Assembly: GCA_958299035.1 (NCBI GenBank)
Contig: CATQJL010000223.1
Location: forward strand, 15,719,742-15,783,741
Reading direction: 5' to 3'
Length of the DNA stretch: 64,000 bases
DNA from: Cylicocyclus nassatus
Lineage: Eukaryota > Nematoda > Chromadorea > Rhabditida > Strongylidae
Positions 1 through 13,300 of the stretch are shown in pieces (position 1 is the stretch's first letter; each line of letters begins with the position of its first letter). The notes beneath the pieces are model-generated. The model was not told where the DNA came from and searched no databases. It was given only the letters and a program-made list of their open reading frames with translations. A program made the translations under genes and the position numbers.

Positions 1-274
1 TGAATTTATGGCGCCTATTGCGGTCTACTTTGCAATTAACTACCTGCTAAATCTTCACTAAATAGCTTCAAAGACAAGAGTCAATTGTCACGTTTTGACA
101 GAAGGATGGATTTATTAGGTAAAAACGTATGATCTCAGCCTAAAGTGTTTCAGGACCAGATAATCTGGTGAAGATTTATCAGGTTTTAATAGGTCAGCAG
201 ATCCGTCGATCCTTTCTCAAATTCAACCGAGTTTTTAATAAGTGATATGAAAAAAGAAATTTCTATGTTAAGGG

Positions 275-490
275 CTGGCGAGGTGGCTAGTTCCCCTTAA
301 CTTTCCCAAAATTTTACGGTCCCCTTTGACCCTAAATTATAAATCAAAAACCCTCAAAAAACGAAAGGTCGACCCAAAAAAACGTAAACTAAGCAGTGTT
401 TTTTCGGCCACAAAAACGATTTCACCTTTGGTTTTTAGTCCCAGAAATGATATCCAGCTTGTTATCTACCTGTGTAGAGCCCTGGTTAGT
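275..490 (-). repeat. dispersed repeat related to the one at 30.5 kb
   Basis: This stretch contains short phrases (cccctttgac, aaaacgattt, gatatccagctt, gagccctgg) that reappear in the same order, on the opposite strand, at about 30525-30770. The two are diverged copies of one low-complexity family built on iterations of a GGGGA(T/C)(A/T)TCGT motif. I see no convincing coding potential. Confidence 0.5.
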
Positions 491-3108
491 GATGTTTCGC
501 ACCATTTATGACTCATCTGCATACTTTGCATATCACAGCGATTTTTGGTCTCAGGCTAATGTCCAGCTGCTCTAAAGCAATGTTTGCTCGGTGGTCTCAG
601 AACAACTACAGTTTAAGTGAATATCATCATTTGCAGCCTGCAGTGTTTTCCTTTGTTTTTTAGTTGCCAAAGAATAGTCTCATTACTGCTTTCAAATGCA
701 ATAGACAATGAGATACGATCTGTAAATTAAGCCCTATTCTAAAGGAAAGGACCATAATTCATAAAATGGCCACTTTGCTTTGACTTACGTTTAGAGCATA
801 AGGTAAGTGGATGAAAGAAAAACTATAAAGGCTAACATTATGCTAAGACTTAAGGCTCCGTAAAAGCATAAAACAGCTATGATTCTAGAACCACGGAATT
901 GTGGTGCTGCTAGAAAATATTACTCTACAGTTACCGTAATTTAGCTGCAATAAAGAAGGACCAAGAAGAGAAGGATTTTTCTTTTTAATGGGCTACCTAC
1001 GTTCATCAATATCAAAGCTATAATCAAAGTCCAGCAACGCAGATATCCCAACCGACTGATTAACACCAATGATTTGTGATTACTCTCAAATTTGACAAAC
1101 CCTGAAAGTTTTGATGTGTAATGTGGAGAAAATGAAGTAAAATCCTAAAAAAAACCCTGACTCTTATACGGCCCCAATTTTCAAGTCCCTTCAAATTCCC
1201 TTCCAATGCCGAATTTCCTCTTTTTCGATTTTGCTTTCCAAGGCCTTCAATTCATCCCCAAAACATTCCCAATCGAAATCCTAAAGAACACGCTTGGTCT
1301 GCATTAATTAAGCATTATATGAGCCCATATTGCTGCAGATTTTATGCCCTACCATAGCTTTCGCCTCCTATGCCCGCAAACTCAATTCACGACTCTTTCC
1401 TTCTAAATATGCACGTAGAGGTTGATGTTATCGATTCTAAGCCAAACCCACCAGCTTATTTTGCTTACAAAGTATATCAAGCAAAATACTTTATAAAGTA
1501 CGTGCAGTGAGCATACACATAAGATACTGAAGTGCACCTGAGAACATTCTTCAATTCAACGACAAGTGTCCTTTAGATCCTCTTTAGAGCAGTACTGCAC
1601 ATACTAAGCAATGCTATAATTGATCCACAGCAAGCTAGATGTCTAGCAAGTGTCATCAAGCAGTGAAAAACCCGTATGTAGATCCCTCTCAAGAGAAGGG
1701 GGGGGGGGTCGGGGGCGCAATGACGAAAAACCCTCGTTAAACTTCTCAACGTCAGAGCTGACGTCAAAGTCGCAAATCTAATATGGGATCAAGAGGCTGT
1801 AGTACTTCTCAGAATTATCCGTTAAGAGTTCCGTTCCGTAATGCGCATTTCTGCCCGGATCCACCTAATCACAACAACTTGATCCCCTTCATGACCGAAA
1901 AAAAGAGAACAATGCAAACCTGAAGTACAAACCCCTTATATGCAGCTAACAATAGCGAACCGAGAGACAATTTTTTGAGAGTCTTTAAGATTGACTTGAA
2001 ATTACTTTGAATAAATCCAGTCTTTAAAGTGCAAGCCAAGGCTGCAAAATAGAATCTCTCTGGGTCTGGCTCCTATCTTCCTTTTTTTGCAATTTCGGGC
2101 TGTTGGTCCGCAAAAATTTCGAAATCCCATTCCCAAAAAAGTTTTTCTGAAATTCGTTCAGACCATTCATGCCCTTTCAATAGGAGAAAATTTCTTTCGC
2201 GTCCCCTAATTTAAAAAAAAGCCCTCTCATAGAATGGTAGTTGACAGATTACAATGCTGAAATTTTTACGTATACAAATTAAGAAATACTCAGTTTTGGA
2301 GTGCAAAACCTAAAAAGTAGATTTTCTTTTTTTCCCCAGATCCTAGCAGACATTTCACTAAGAGACTTTTGATTTCTTTTTGAAAGCGTTTCTTTTTCTC
2401 GATTTCTTTTTGAAAGCGTTCCTTTTTTCATCATCTAAGTTCGTGGGGAAATCTAGCATTCGTCAACAGTTAAATACACAGAATCCTTTACATGAATGCA
2501 AAAACTAGAACCATAAGACAGCTACTCTTTGTAAATGAAAATCTGTAAATATTTGATCCAGACATAGAAAGTTGATACTTTTAACCTTTGATTCTTCAAC
2601 AAACATACGATTGTAAAAAATCATCTTGGATGAAGAAGTCGCCAACCAAACTTTTCCAGCACTTGAAGGTCCAGAAACCCGGAACCACTCCCTCTACATT
2701 ATAGCAATCCTATTTGCTGTCCATACTATCTATTGACTGCTAGGAGATAAGCTGATCTTGTGTCGCTAAGCAAAAACACCGGAAATCACATTATGCGGAG
2801 TACGCGTTCAATAAGTAGTAAGTTTTCACAATAAACGAGCAATGTCTACGAGTTACTATGGCCCAAGATAAAGTAACACTGCATAAAATAGGTCCCTCAT
2901 CTTTTCCTGCTTGAGATCTGCATTTGAAGAATCGACGGAAGTTTAGGACTGAATATGCATAAATGTCAACGCACGTAATACATATCAAATTGATGAATAG
3001 GCTGGTGTAACGACAAGTCGTTTCCGCTATGCAAAGCCCAGCAATTGCTTGAAATTTTATCCGCAAAAAAGGTTATTTGTAGACACACTTACTTTCAGTC
3101 CCGTTCAC
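491..3108. other. AT-rich sequence without a supported gene
   Basis: Only short ORFs in several frames and a run of G at about 1690-1698. One minus-strand ORF (2791-3066) has a hydrophobic stretch but no splice sites or domain that I trust. It could be intronic to the GPCR gene whose first exon lies at 8857-9015, or intergenic. Confidence 0.5.
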
Positions 3109-3303
3109 GAATTTTATTGGAAGCAAAGAAAGCGGGAAAAAACATCAAGGAGATATAATAGGAAAAAACTAAGTAAATAGTGCAAATGTTCAGTCGAGTG
3201 CAAAGCGAATTTTATTGGAAGGAAAGAAAGCGGGAAAAAACATCAAGGAGATATAATAGTAAAAAACTAAGTAAAAGTGCAAATGTTCAGTCGAGTGCAA
3301 AGC
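3109..3303. repeat. two-copy 98-bp tandem duplication
   Basis: A 98-bp unit beginning gaattttattggaag and ending gtcgagtgcaaagc is present twice head to tail (3109-3206 and 3207-3303) with only a few mismatches, so the duplication is recent. The small ORF crossing it (3180-3374) follows from the repeat and is not a gene candidate. Confidence 0.85.
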
Positions 3304-4360
3304 ATTATACTGTAATGTTGAGTGTGTATTCAAGAGTTGCACACTATTTACTTCTGAGGCAACGCAAGTGGTAGGAACTTGTTTGAGTTTTTCATAAAAG
3401 GCAGTTCAGACGAATATTTGCTTGGTGAGAAGGTGTGCCATATCGGATAAGGAAAATGCAAAAGTCAAAGATTAAAAGGCAAGAAAATTGAGGAAACTTG
3501 CCATAAACTGCGTTGAACCCTAATTATTCATGCAGACTTCAATCCCTTACTGAAACTGATATCCTGAGAAAATTCAAAATGATGAAAGAAAGCTAGTTTT
3601 TTGCAACATCAATCAAGTTTTTCTGTTAAGAATGAAAGCACCTGGTAAAAAATCAGTTGGTTCACAACTTTAACATGAGAAGAAGTAGGAGTAAATTGAG
3701 TTGCTAGAAATAAATAAATGGAGCCTAGTAACTTCATTTACTATGCACAGAAAAATTCAGCCAAATACTTCAAAGTGCCAAAGTAATTAGAGGAGAGCTT
3801 GATATGCACATCGACATGTCTGTCTTCACGATAGTAGTAATAGCGAACAGCTGGGATGCACCTTTAAGAAGAGTAGGCACATAGAGAATAAGAAAAAAAA
3901 GTATGTAATGGACATTAGTGAAGGTCTCTTTCCACCAAAAAACTTGGTCCGAAATTCCGTAGAGCTTATTATAATGAATGCATGAATTAATGAATATTCA
4001 ACGAAGGCAATAGAGAAGAAAGGAGCAAGAGAAACTCAGTGACCGTAACGCATGTGGGGATTGCTTACACTGTTCTCGAAAAGCTTATATAGTACGGCCA
4101 GGAATTTCTGACCTGTATGATCAAGTATCAACATGTTCAATTAAGTGGCAACACGCATAAAAGAATGTTGACTACAAGATAACAGGACTAGCAGTCGCTA
4201 ACATGTCACACATGTTAAAAATATGTTTTCGATAGAAGCACTCAATAAATCGATAATCTTATTCTATGAAAATTGAAAACGTTTGCAAAAATACAAGGAA
4301 GAACAACCAGCATGTAGGTAGGAATGAAGCTGAACTGACGCGCAATGGCGTCAAAATCGA

Positions 4361-4466
4361 TCTGGATCATAACTTTGATCTACGCGTCAATTGATCTGGA
4401 TCATAACTTTGATCTACGCGTCAATACCGTAATCTCGAATCGCGCCGCGATTCGAGATTACGGTAT
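4361..4466. repeat. 32-bp tandem duplication followed by a near-perfect palindrome
   Basis: The 32-bp phrase starting gatctggatcataacttt is repeated twice (about 4361-4424). It is followed at 4427-4466 by a palindrome, taccgtaatctcgaatcg on one arm and its reverse complement on the other. It probably marks the tip of a foldback element, because gacgcg-type sequence also flanks it. Confidence 0.7.
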
Positions 4467-7400
4467 GCGTTCATTTTATTGCGCATTTTCAACTAATTTT
4501 ATCTCAGGCTCATGCTAAAAGGATAGTTAGTGGTCAAATCAAATAGGGTCGAAAGAGAAAGCCTTTTTTCACAGCAATGCGGTTATCGAATTTGTTGGCA
4601 ACGAATGCTTTAACGAAAAGAAATGCTATTTCGAATAATTCCGTGGTGCTGTGGAAAATTCTTTTCTTGGAATACGCAAAATTCCAACTGTTAATTGTTT
4701 ATGGTTTCGTTTGGAATTTTTGAATTATTCAATTGCTAGGGTCTAAAATGACCACCAATTACATGACGTCAACCACCCAATTTTGCTACTTTGATTCAGA
4801 CAGCCGAAATGTTATTTTTCACAAAAAACAAATCTTTGACAGAGATTTCGTTTTCCTTTAACATTCGCTTAACCATACTTCAGTTATGGAGATCAGTTCA
4901 AAAAAATCAAGCGTCGAATTTGCAAATACATTTTGAGTTAACATTTCCTCCAATTTGTATGTGAGTACCGAGCCAATTTTACTACTTTTACTTCTTCTTG
5001 CACTCTACATGCACGAGCCAAATGTGCTGCTTCTTTGGAATTTTCTGTTTCTTTTTACCAGGAAGTTAGAACTTCCTATTACAAAGAGAAAAACAACGGT
5101 AAGGTGATTAAATCCTTTTGTTCGTAAAAAAACCTTTTGTTTTTTGAAAATCTACGAAAACCATACTTCAACACGGAACACCTGTAGATAAGAGCGAAAA
5201 AGTTTTTGATCTCTTGCATCCGAACCTGACAAGCTGTAAAATCAAAGTCTCCTAAGATCGAAACTCAAGTTTTTGCTCGTATCGCTTTCCATTCACATTA
5301 ATGCAATTTTTTCTTTGCCTTCTCTGCTTCTCAATTTGCTTTTTTCGGGATTGGCCAATGCAAGCATTACTCTGGAGACTCGGGAGAATATATGAGTGCT
5401 GCGTCGTTCTGCTTGCATTCATATAACGAAATCTGTTTGACGGCGAAGCCTAAAAGGCAATTTGTAGGTGCCGTCGCCGGGAAGTCGTTGAATAGAGGTG
5501 GCAGGGCACGCGTTCCGCGCCCCTCCTAACTCTTCTCACTTATCGGCTGCTCGAAGAAAGCAGGGGGGGGGGGGGGTACAACGTTGTATAAAATTCAAGA
5601 ATAAGGAGTTAATGAAGATCATCAAAAGCTTACATAGCTGTCGTATCTAAATCTAGGAGGAAAATCCTATTTTCAGCGTTTTTTAAGCAATCGAATAGCT
5701 TTGAATGTAACATTCTCCCAAAAACTACCAAAAATCCTCATAATTCATGGATACAGACCTCTAGAAAGGAAAATAAACTATTTTTTAATAGTATTCTAGA
5801 GAAATCAACCCTCCTAGCCGAGCCTGACAAACTTTTGCCAAATCAATTCCATGATGCACTTCCTGCGTGGGTATGAAAGCAAATCTTTTCTTCACAGAAA
5901 AATGAATAAAATAGCAATTCCTACACTTTATCCCATTTGTCGATACATAAAGCGTACCCGCACTTTAATCAGATTCTTTGAAAATCCAAACACTTTTTTT
6001 CTGTAATTGCAGTGTATAGCAATCAGCTGCACTAACGACAGAAAAACCTAATCTCAGCTGATTCAAGCAATCAAAATGCTCATTCTTTTCCTTTTGAAAT
6101 CAGAAATCTTCTCCTTTAATCGGTTTTTTGAAAAAAGCAGAAAAAAAAATTGCATTGCCACATGATATGGAAAGACATCACACATTTTCCGATGTGCACA
6201 CATGCGCAAAATGCAGCGTTTTTCTGCAATTGCGGATGTGGCAATTTCGATGCGTATGTGCTTGTTGTGTACCGCAATAACACAACATGAACGAGCTGCT
6301 TACGACATTCTGCTCTGCGAAAATGTATTCTTGTCCCAAAATACAACAGCTGCTCTATTCTTGCCAGCTTTGAAGGGAACCTTCCTCTGACGTCACTAGG
6401 TTTGGAAATCTTGGCGTGTTTGGTGCAACTGCACAAAATTCTTGTGACCACGACTGCACTGCCCAATGCTTATTGCTTCGTTCCAGCTTGTTGTTCGACC
6501 CGCTTTCCCAACGATATCTTTTCTGCTTTTATGCAGCATCCAAAATCGAGTTTTTTGTGCGAGTGCACTAATTCGCCGGGATTTTTGCGGCAAGTATGTA
6601 CTGTCATCCAAGCCCATAAAGAGAAGTCCTGATCCCAGCATTTTTTTCGTTCGCTTGTTGATGGCATATGGCGTAGCGGAAAGAATAAAAGCGGCTTAGA
6701 GGCAAATGATGTACAACCAGCTTAGCAGATGTCATTGACCCATTCTCATGCTTTCCATATTTTGTGGCGGGAAAGTGCATTTTGGGGAATGTGGTTATGT
6801 TAGTAAGGCTAATAGGGCTTTTTCTATGCACCTAGAGATCAAAAGCGTGAAAGTTGAGAAATTTGAATTTCAGTGAGTTCGAAGCAGCTGCTCTTATACG
6901 AATTGTTTACTTGACTCAGTCGAAACGTGCAAGGTAGTCATTCGAGTAGAAGCACGAAGTAACTTCCTTTCCTATTGAATGGCTGTAGTCGGTAATCAGC
7001 TATTCCCGGAAGTTATTTCTAAGCTACTAATCATCCGTGAATGATATGAAAACTTCCACCAATTAGTAAAGAAATTCATTTTCTATGGCCTAGAGGCGGA
7101 AAGAGGAAGTGGTATGTGGGGGGGGGGGGGGTAAAGAACAGGTCGCCAAAATTTTTACGGTTGCTCGAAATCCTTTTTCTCACAATTAACTTCAAGCAAA
7201 TCAAAAATCTAGAAATTGCGGATTTTTATAAAAGTTTGCAAGAAGATTTCATCAATTCTAGGCTTATGGCTGATTATTTATTGATTATTTGAAATTCATT
7301 GTTCTAGTGATTGTAAATAATCACAGTCATTGTCAGTTTTCATGGATTCCGACTAAGTCTTGTAGGAAATTTCCTCTTCAGAATTTTAGGGTCAGAGCTA

Positions 7401-8856
7401 GCAAAAAAGGATTATTTTCACATGCATTTATTTGACACTCTCCAGCATCTGCTCCAGAACAAAAATGAATCACAATTGAAATTCTACACTCTTGGCCAAC
7501 ACGCATCCAAAAAAAATGTATTCGGGAGGCTGTCATTTCCCACCCTCACCCAAGAAAAAATTTCTGGGCCTGCTACCGCTGTTCTTATAATTTGAATTCT
7601 GCTCACTCAGTTTATTCTTTGGATGTTTTTTTGCGGTTGTAGATGACATGTATCCAGACATTTCCTTTTGACATCAACTTAAATCAACATCTAGAATCAT
7701 TTCTAACTTTACTAATTCGGCTTCTGCATAGAAGTGACACTTGCAGAAAGATCTGATTACATCGAGAGAGGGAGAAAGCTTGGCATGAATAACTTTTCTT
7801 GACATGCAGAAAAGGAATCAATTTATGCTAAAGAAGTAGCGGCAACAAGCATATAGAGGGCATGTAACTCTGTGGTGAACGAATGTGTCCGAAAAAAACA
7901 AGCAAGAGTTGCCTTTCCAGGCAATTATAGGATTTCCAATTCCTAGCCGTTTCCAGACTGAGATAGCCGAGATGCAAAAGGAAAAGTCAATAAGATTCAC
8001 TTCTGGAGTTATCCAATTCTGTGAAGTTTTTAGATGAGAGAAGCAAGACGGACGGATTCAAATGATATAGATTTTCCATTGAATAGTGATTCTTCAAAAT
8101 AAAAATTTCATTTTGTTGCAAGTTCTCAGAATTAATATCTAATCTTCTTTAGTAACCTCAGAATAAATTTTGGATGCTACTGCCGTTGAGCACCAGTACT
8201 ACTTCAGTGTCATATTTGTAATTTTGTTTTTCATTGATCTTGTTTATTATTAATATTTTCACTACACTTTAAGTGACAATAAACAAAAACTCATTCATTT
8301 ATCAGTAAGAAGCCAGATTATCTTACATCACGGAAACTGAATGTAAATGGCTGTAACCTAGGCAAAATGAGTGAATTCAGAGAAACTTTGGTGATAGAAA
8401 CTTACTCATTTTTTCTTATTTTCTTAAGTCCAGGCTCTTCAAAATAACCAGTAATACTAATGAGTTACTATATAATAACCATTTCTTGTCATAGAAAAAG
8501 GATGAAATACTCCTTCCATGGCAAAAAATGTGATTTGATAGTACTTGTGAAGGAAAAAATCGACCGAATTCAATTTGAAATTTGAGCTTACGGAGTTTTT
8601 TTATATAATAGTGCTATAGAAGCATGTGACTTCTAGGATTTTGATAATAATCCGAGAATATAACAGTAGTGATGAATGCTTTGAGACTGATCTGCACTTT
8701 GAAACATAAGAGTTTAAAAGATTACGCGAATTAACAGACAGCTAGATATTTGTGTGTTGAATTCTAGGTGGATAGTGCTCCAGAGTGCTTTAAGATATGA
8801 GAAATAGCTTGGATACGATTTACAAGGGCTAAGAGTGGCTAATCTTTTGCACTTAC
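4467..8856. other. AT-rich sequence without a supported gene
   Basis: Contains two long G homopolymers (about 5563-5576 and 7118-7131) and a patch at 6100-6830 with several overlapping ORFs on both strands that share no splice structure or recognisable domain. Given the GPCR first exon at 8857-9015 with a donor reading into this region, part of it may be a long first intron. Confidence 0.5.
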
Positions 8857-9015
8857 CAGATCGGAGACAGCCAGCGAGAAGATGAAATAGTTGGACGGAT
8901 GTCGAATATTCTTATCTAGATAGTATGACAGCAGTACAGCTAGATTTCCGACCACCGTAACGATGGAAAGCACGCCCATCAAGGTGGTCCACAGCAAGGA
9001 ACCCGCATCGCTCAT
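8857..9015 (-). CDS. first coding exon of a muscarinic/amine-type GPCR (partial)
   Basis: A 53-codon open exon from ATG at 9015 to a good GTAAGT donor just below 8857. It encodes a hydrophobic first transmembrane segment with the class A signature GN (SIVTVVGNLAVLLSYY), a short basic loop (LDKNIRHPSNY), then the start of TM2 with the conserved LAVSDL. This TM1-loop-TM2 pattern is what I know from nematode GAR (G-protein-linked acetylcholine) receptors, especially the GAR-1/GAR-2 type. Such receptors sit in the plasma membrane of neurons and muscle and couple acetylcholine or another amine to G proteins. The exon ends in phase 0. I found no convincing downstream exon carrying TM3/DRY in 1-8850, so the rest lies beyond a long intron or outside the window. 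A trans-spliced or longer N-terminal start cannot be excluded. Family assignment is firm at GPCR level and tentative at subtype level. Confidence 0.8.
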
Positions 9016-9039
9016 CGTTCATGCATAGCCGTAGGCGAA

Positions 9040-9600
9040 ATGAGGGGTTGGAAGTGTCTTCTCCGGTACTGACGCACGGAACGCGAGGTCCGTCACCGCA
9101 GGGTTAAACTCCTTACCCAGGGGTGCTTGGTTTTGACGCTACCCTGGTGAAAGCTTGGGGTTAGGTTGGGTAAGACGAAAAGCAGTGTCTATTTGTGCTC
9201 GAGAAAAAGCCGTAAATGTCGCTTTCTACATGTAGAAGCTGCCGACGGCTGTGGACACTACTAACTCTCCTCTCTCGCACCCTTACTTCCCCCGCGCAAC
9301 TTCGCCCCGCCCTCTTCACGGCCTGCCCGGCTCACCAACCGATCAACCCCGCCCTTCGCAGGGCCTAAGCGAGATTTCGCGCTCTAAGACGTTCGCCGTG
9401 GACGAGTGCACGGAGGCGAAGATAATTCGCTTTTAAACTCGCGCCGAAACGCGACACAACAGGCGCGCGCATGAAGGCGCTCAGAGCCTGCTTCTTGGCT
9501 GCCCGAGTCTATGATTAATGGTAGAGGGAAAGCACACTATGAGGGCAGCTACGCAGTTTTGGCACGAAAGCGATGCGACGCGTACGGGCGGCCGCGTTGC
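9040..9600. promoter_or_regulatory. CpG-rich interval between divergent genes, putative promoter region
   Basis: Unlike its AT-rich surroundings, this stretch is rich in C, G and CpG, with GC-box-like ccccgccctc at about 9310 and many cgcg/gcgc words. It lies between the minus-strand GPCR exon (ATG at 9015) and the plus-strand cyclin T gene (ATG at 10398). That position suggests a divergent promoter, but no TATA box or initiator stands out. The ORF at 9251-9436 looks like a by-product of the composition. Confidence 0.4.
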
Positions 9601-10365
9601 GAGTATCCTTACGAAATTTCACGTTTGTAATCGTTTTTCTTGCTTTTTCTTCGTGTTTAGGCTGTTTTATTGTCAAATCCATGTTGGCAGGGCAATTTTC
9701 TGTGATTAGAACAGGTCAGCATTTCTTCTAGTGGCGATTTTGAGCTTTTTACCTTATTTTTGCACTTATTTTCTCTGCTTTCCGTGATTGCGTTGTTTCG
9801 GTCTAATCGTTTGCCTTTTTCCTGCATAGCCGTACTTTTCCGCTGCATTTTAGAATTTTTTTACTTGTTTGAAGTTCACACCAATGTTCAAAAACCGGGC
9901 AAGCACCGTGGCCAAATTCCGCCTAGTCGTTTTCGCTTGACAGCGAATATTCTCTTGTTAAGGTTGTGGCATTTCTAGTCTCAGCTTTTTCTTTTATGAT
10001 AATTTTGATTTTGTTGACAACAAACGTTGCAGTGCATCTCTCCAATCATTGTCTCAGTGTATAGCTCCTCTATACGAGACGTTTTTTTGCATCATTTGGT
10101 TGGTAATTTTTTGGAAGTTCAAGCTGTGTTGAGTCTCCGCTCCTGTAATGATTTGTGGTACATGCTCCATGCAAGAATGCATGGAGCACTCCTCTTGCTT
10201 CCTTTTAGGGATGTAGGCTTATAGCAATAAAGCCCCCCCCCCTTTTCCGGCTCTTCCTCTAGCAGCGTTTTTCGATATCGCAGATTGTCATGTGATTGTT
10301 CGACCTTCCATTCCTGCGATGTACAACTCGTGTATTGTTGGCGAATTGCCAGTCAAAGTGTTACT

Positions 10366-10379
10366 TTTATTTATTTTAG
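10366..10379 (+). promoter_or_regulatory. probable splice acceptor 18 nt upstream of the cyclin T start (trans-splice site)
   Basis: The sequence tttatttattttag is an excellent nematode 3' splice site. It ends 18 nt before the cyclin T ATG, and I see no upstream coding exon. In nematodes this layout usually marks spliced-leader addition. It could also be an ordinary acceptor joined to a 5'UTR exon. Confidence 0.55.
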
Positions 10380-10397
10380 TTTGGTCTGGCGGATCCA

Positions 10398-13300
10398 ATG
10401 TGTTCACTTCCGGGTAGCAGCAATTCAGATGGAACACAAGGCAGCATTCACAAATGGTATTTCACAAAAGAAGAGGTTTGAGATCAATTTCATTCTCGAC
10501 TTTTTTCACAATGCTTTTTGCTTAGTATTTGAAGCTGGCTATAATCTTTTCTTCCCTTCATTTTCAATTTCTTAACAGAATTTTTTTAGGCCGCCAATAC
10601 TGCGAGCATTCGCGAACATGGCTTCACTCCTGAAAAGGAGTTGACGTATCGACAGCAAGCTACTCGCTTCATTCAAATAATGGTTGATCAGCTCAACCAC
10701 AATGTCCGCGATCAACGGGGAAAGATGTAAGTTTTTTGAAAATGTGTAGCTTATCGATTCAGCAAAGATTCTTTATGAACGTAAATTGTCACCATTTTGT
10801 GTGTTTTTTTTTGGTTTCTACAGTGTTCATTTATGCTCTTCACTTATTTTCTTGTTAATTTATTGTACGAGGACTGAGCTGGTTGTAGAACAAGGCTTTT
10901 ATTTTTTGCTGCGTCTAAGAGAGGCACTTATTTCTTCGTAATGTTTCTGTTCGCTACTTCCTTTCTACGTACCGCACCTTTTTTTGAAGCAGCTCAATAG
11001 CGCGAGAAGTTGGTACCCGGATACTCAGACTTTCTGCTTCGCTATCCTCGTCCTTATCTTCCTGAGAACTGGAGAATAATTAATCATGTAAATAATCAAA
11101 TCTTTCTTGGATTAGCGCTCAGATTTGGCTTAGGGCTAGATATATATAGCTCTGAAGAGGATTCAGTTTCCATTTTTGATTACTGTCTGTAACCATCACG
11201 TTTTTTCCAGTTCCCAGTTATGTATGTGTGCTGCCATAATGCACATGCATAGGTTCTTCTGCTTTCATTCCTTCAAATTCTTCGATTATAGGGTGAGTAT
11301 CCGTTTTTGTGTTGGTCGATTTAAGTTTTGCTCTATATCACATTTTAGGATGTCGCTGCAGCTTGCTTATTCCTGGCTGGAAAAAGTGAGGAATGTCCAA
11401 GGAAACTGGAGCTCATCGTCCGCGTTTGGTGGGCAAAGAAGTTCGAGCGGCATCCAAATATACCATCGCATAATGTAAGTTTCGTCGATTTTGGTATAGT
11501 GTACGGTAAGGAGAAAGATCCTCCCGGTTTGTCTTTTGTTTCCCCGTTAAAATGCCGTTGTTCTGCTTTCCACTCATCAGTGGATTATAGCATTACATCG
11601 AAGCGGCACAACTGATTGTCCAGTTGGAGAACGTCATCCTCCAAACCATCGGTGAGTCTATCTTTGGCATTTGCGAGCACTAATTCTCATAGATGTATGC
11701 AACACTGTTTGCATTCGATGTTCAGTCGTATGTCAGAATGTAGTTGAAAAATTCTGACGATTCGTATTTAGCCTTTGATCTCAAGGTCGAAATGCCACAC
11801 CCATTCGTTTTGGCGGCGATGCACGAGATTGCCCATAGTAATGGTTTTCTCCCATCGTTCCGTGATAGTGGATCAGCTGTTCAAATTTCTTTTCTTTCAG
11901 ACAACAAGAAGCTTACCGAATGTGCGTACTTCTTTGCCACTGATGTGTGAGTTTACAATTCAGACCTCATGACTTAGCTAATGACTTCTTTTTTCTTACT
12001 TCCTATTCAAGTTTATGAGAATTGTTTACATCTGGCAGCACCTTTAGTTAACCTCTCGAGCAAACGCTGTTTTTCCTTGTTTTTCTTGATAGAAAACAGT
12101 GACGTTCACTTCCTCAGCATATTGTTGAACTTTCAAAAATGTCATTTGGCTTCTTTTTTTGGGTTATAGATTACTAACATATGCCAACAGTTGACACGTG
12201 TCGTCAATCTTTTTATCAGTAAAGGTTGTGATTTAGCTAGGACGTCATTATTTTTGCTTCATTCCCTGCAAAAGGGAAAAATTATGAAAGTCGGAGGCTG
12301 TCAGATGTTTGACTTTGTCAGATGTGCTATTTGTATGTGACTGAATGGTGTTTAATTTCAGATTGTGCGTGACAAACTGGGCAATTCGATACAATGCGAG
12401 TGCGATAGCATGTGTTTGTGTACACCTCGTGTGCGTATACGCTGGATACGAGGTGCTGGTCAACCCTTGTTCCCATTCTGCCTAGAGCGCGCTTTGTAAT
12501 GCGAACTGTGGGTGGTCGTGGTGGATACGGTCGTGCGCGGGAGGGTTCTAGTGCCATCGCGTGTCCGAAAAAGTTCACGTTGATTTGGCGCGGCCCGCTC
12601 ACGATCCCACCTACCCCCTCAGACGCTGGCAAGTTTCTCGGGGCATTTGGGCAAACGTACATGAGGCGAAGCAGAGGTACGTCTATTGTGAGCCCCTAAT
12701 ATATTTTCGTTCTTTTGATTTAGTTGCGTTTCCGACAAAGTGCTTCACGGTTCCAACCATTATGTGATACTTTTACACTCTTTTGCTGAATTTAGTATGA
12801 TGTAGGAACTGCGAAGCGGAATAAAACTGTGTGGCTTTTGCGCTAAAACATGAAATATCAGCATTGGTTTATGCACTGTTGCCTATAGCGTAGTCTAGAA
12901 AATCATTTACCTTTTGTGTAAACCACTCAAGGATAATCAAAGCGGTTCATAAAAATTGTTTCGCGATCGTAAAGTTTGGGGGGCTCATATCGTTTTCGTA
13001 TGCTTGTAGGGATTTTTGGAACCAGGCTTCAGCAGGTTTTCCCGTTTTGTGTGTTTATGCAGTGTTTGTAAGCACGGTAGCGAATAGGTTGTTAGCTGAG
13101 TTGGGTAATTTTTCTGAGCTTACTGACTATGTCCCAAACTAAGTTGCCTGATTTTTCTGCAGCTGTGCGCATTAGTGCGTTACGTGAACAATGCAGCGGC
13201 ATATCTAATCAACTAGTTAGTGAAAACCTTAGCCGAAGCCTGAGTTATGCCCTTTTGCCCTATCTTTTTTTGTATGCTGATGCTGTCAGGCGTATCATAT

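Noticed and set aside
2791..3066. Minus-strand 91-codon ORF with a hydrophobic stretch (LFINLICITCVDIYAYSVL) that could be TM3 of the GPCR at 8857-9015
   Set aside because: The DRY motif reads DIY, splice sites at both ends are poor and it would need a 5.8-kb intron. The resemblance is probably chance.
6116..6830. Cluster of overlapping ORFs of 60-116 codons on both strands
   Set aside because: No signal peptide, domain, splice context or codon signal favours any of them. Treated as chance frames in a locally less AT-rich patch.
9251..9436. 61-codon ORF in the CpG-rich interval
   Set aside because: Pro/Ser-rich translation of GC-rich DNA. The cyclin T start is securely placed at 10398 by the KWYFTKEE motif.
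12412..12699. 95-codon plus-strand ORF crossing cyclin T exon 8 and its minus-strand partner
   Set aside because: The cyclin T frame requires splicing at 12452 (YE|IP junction). The ORFs reflect GC-rich composition and match no family.
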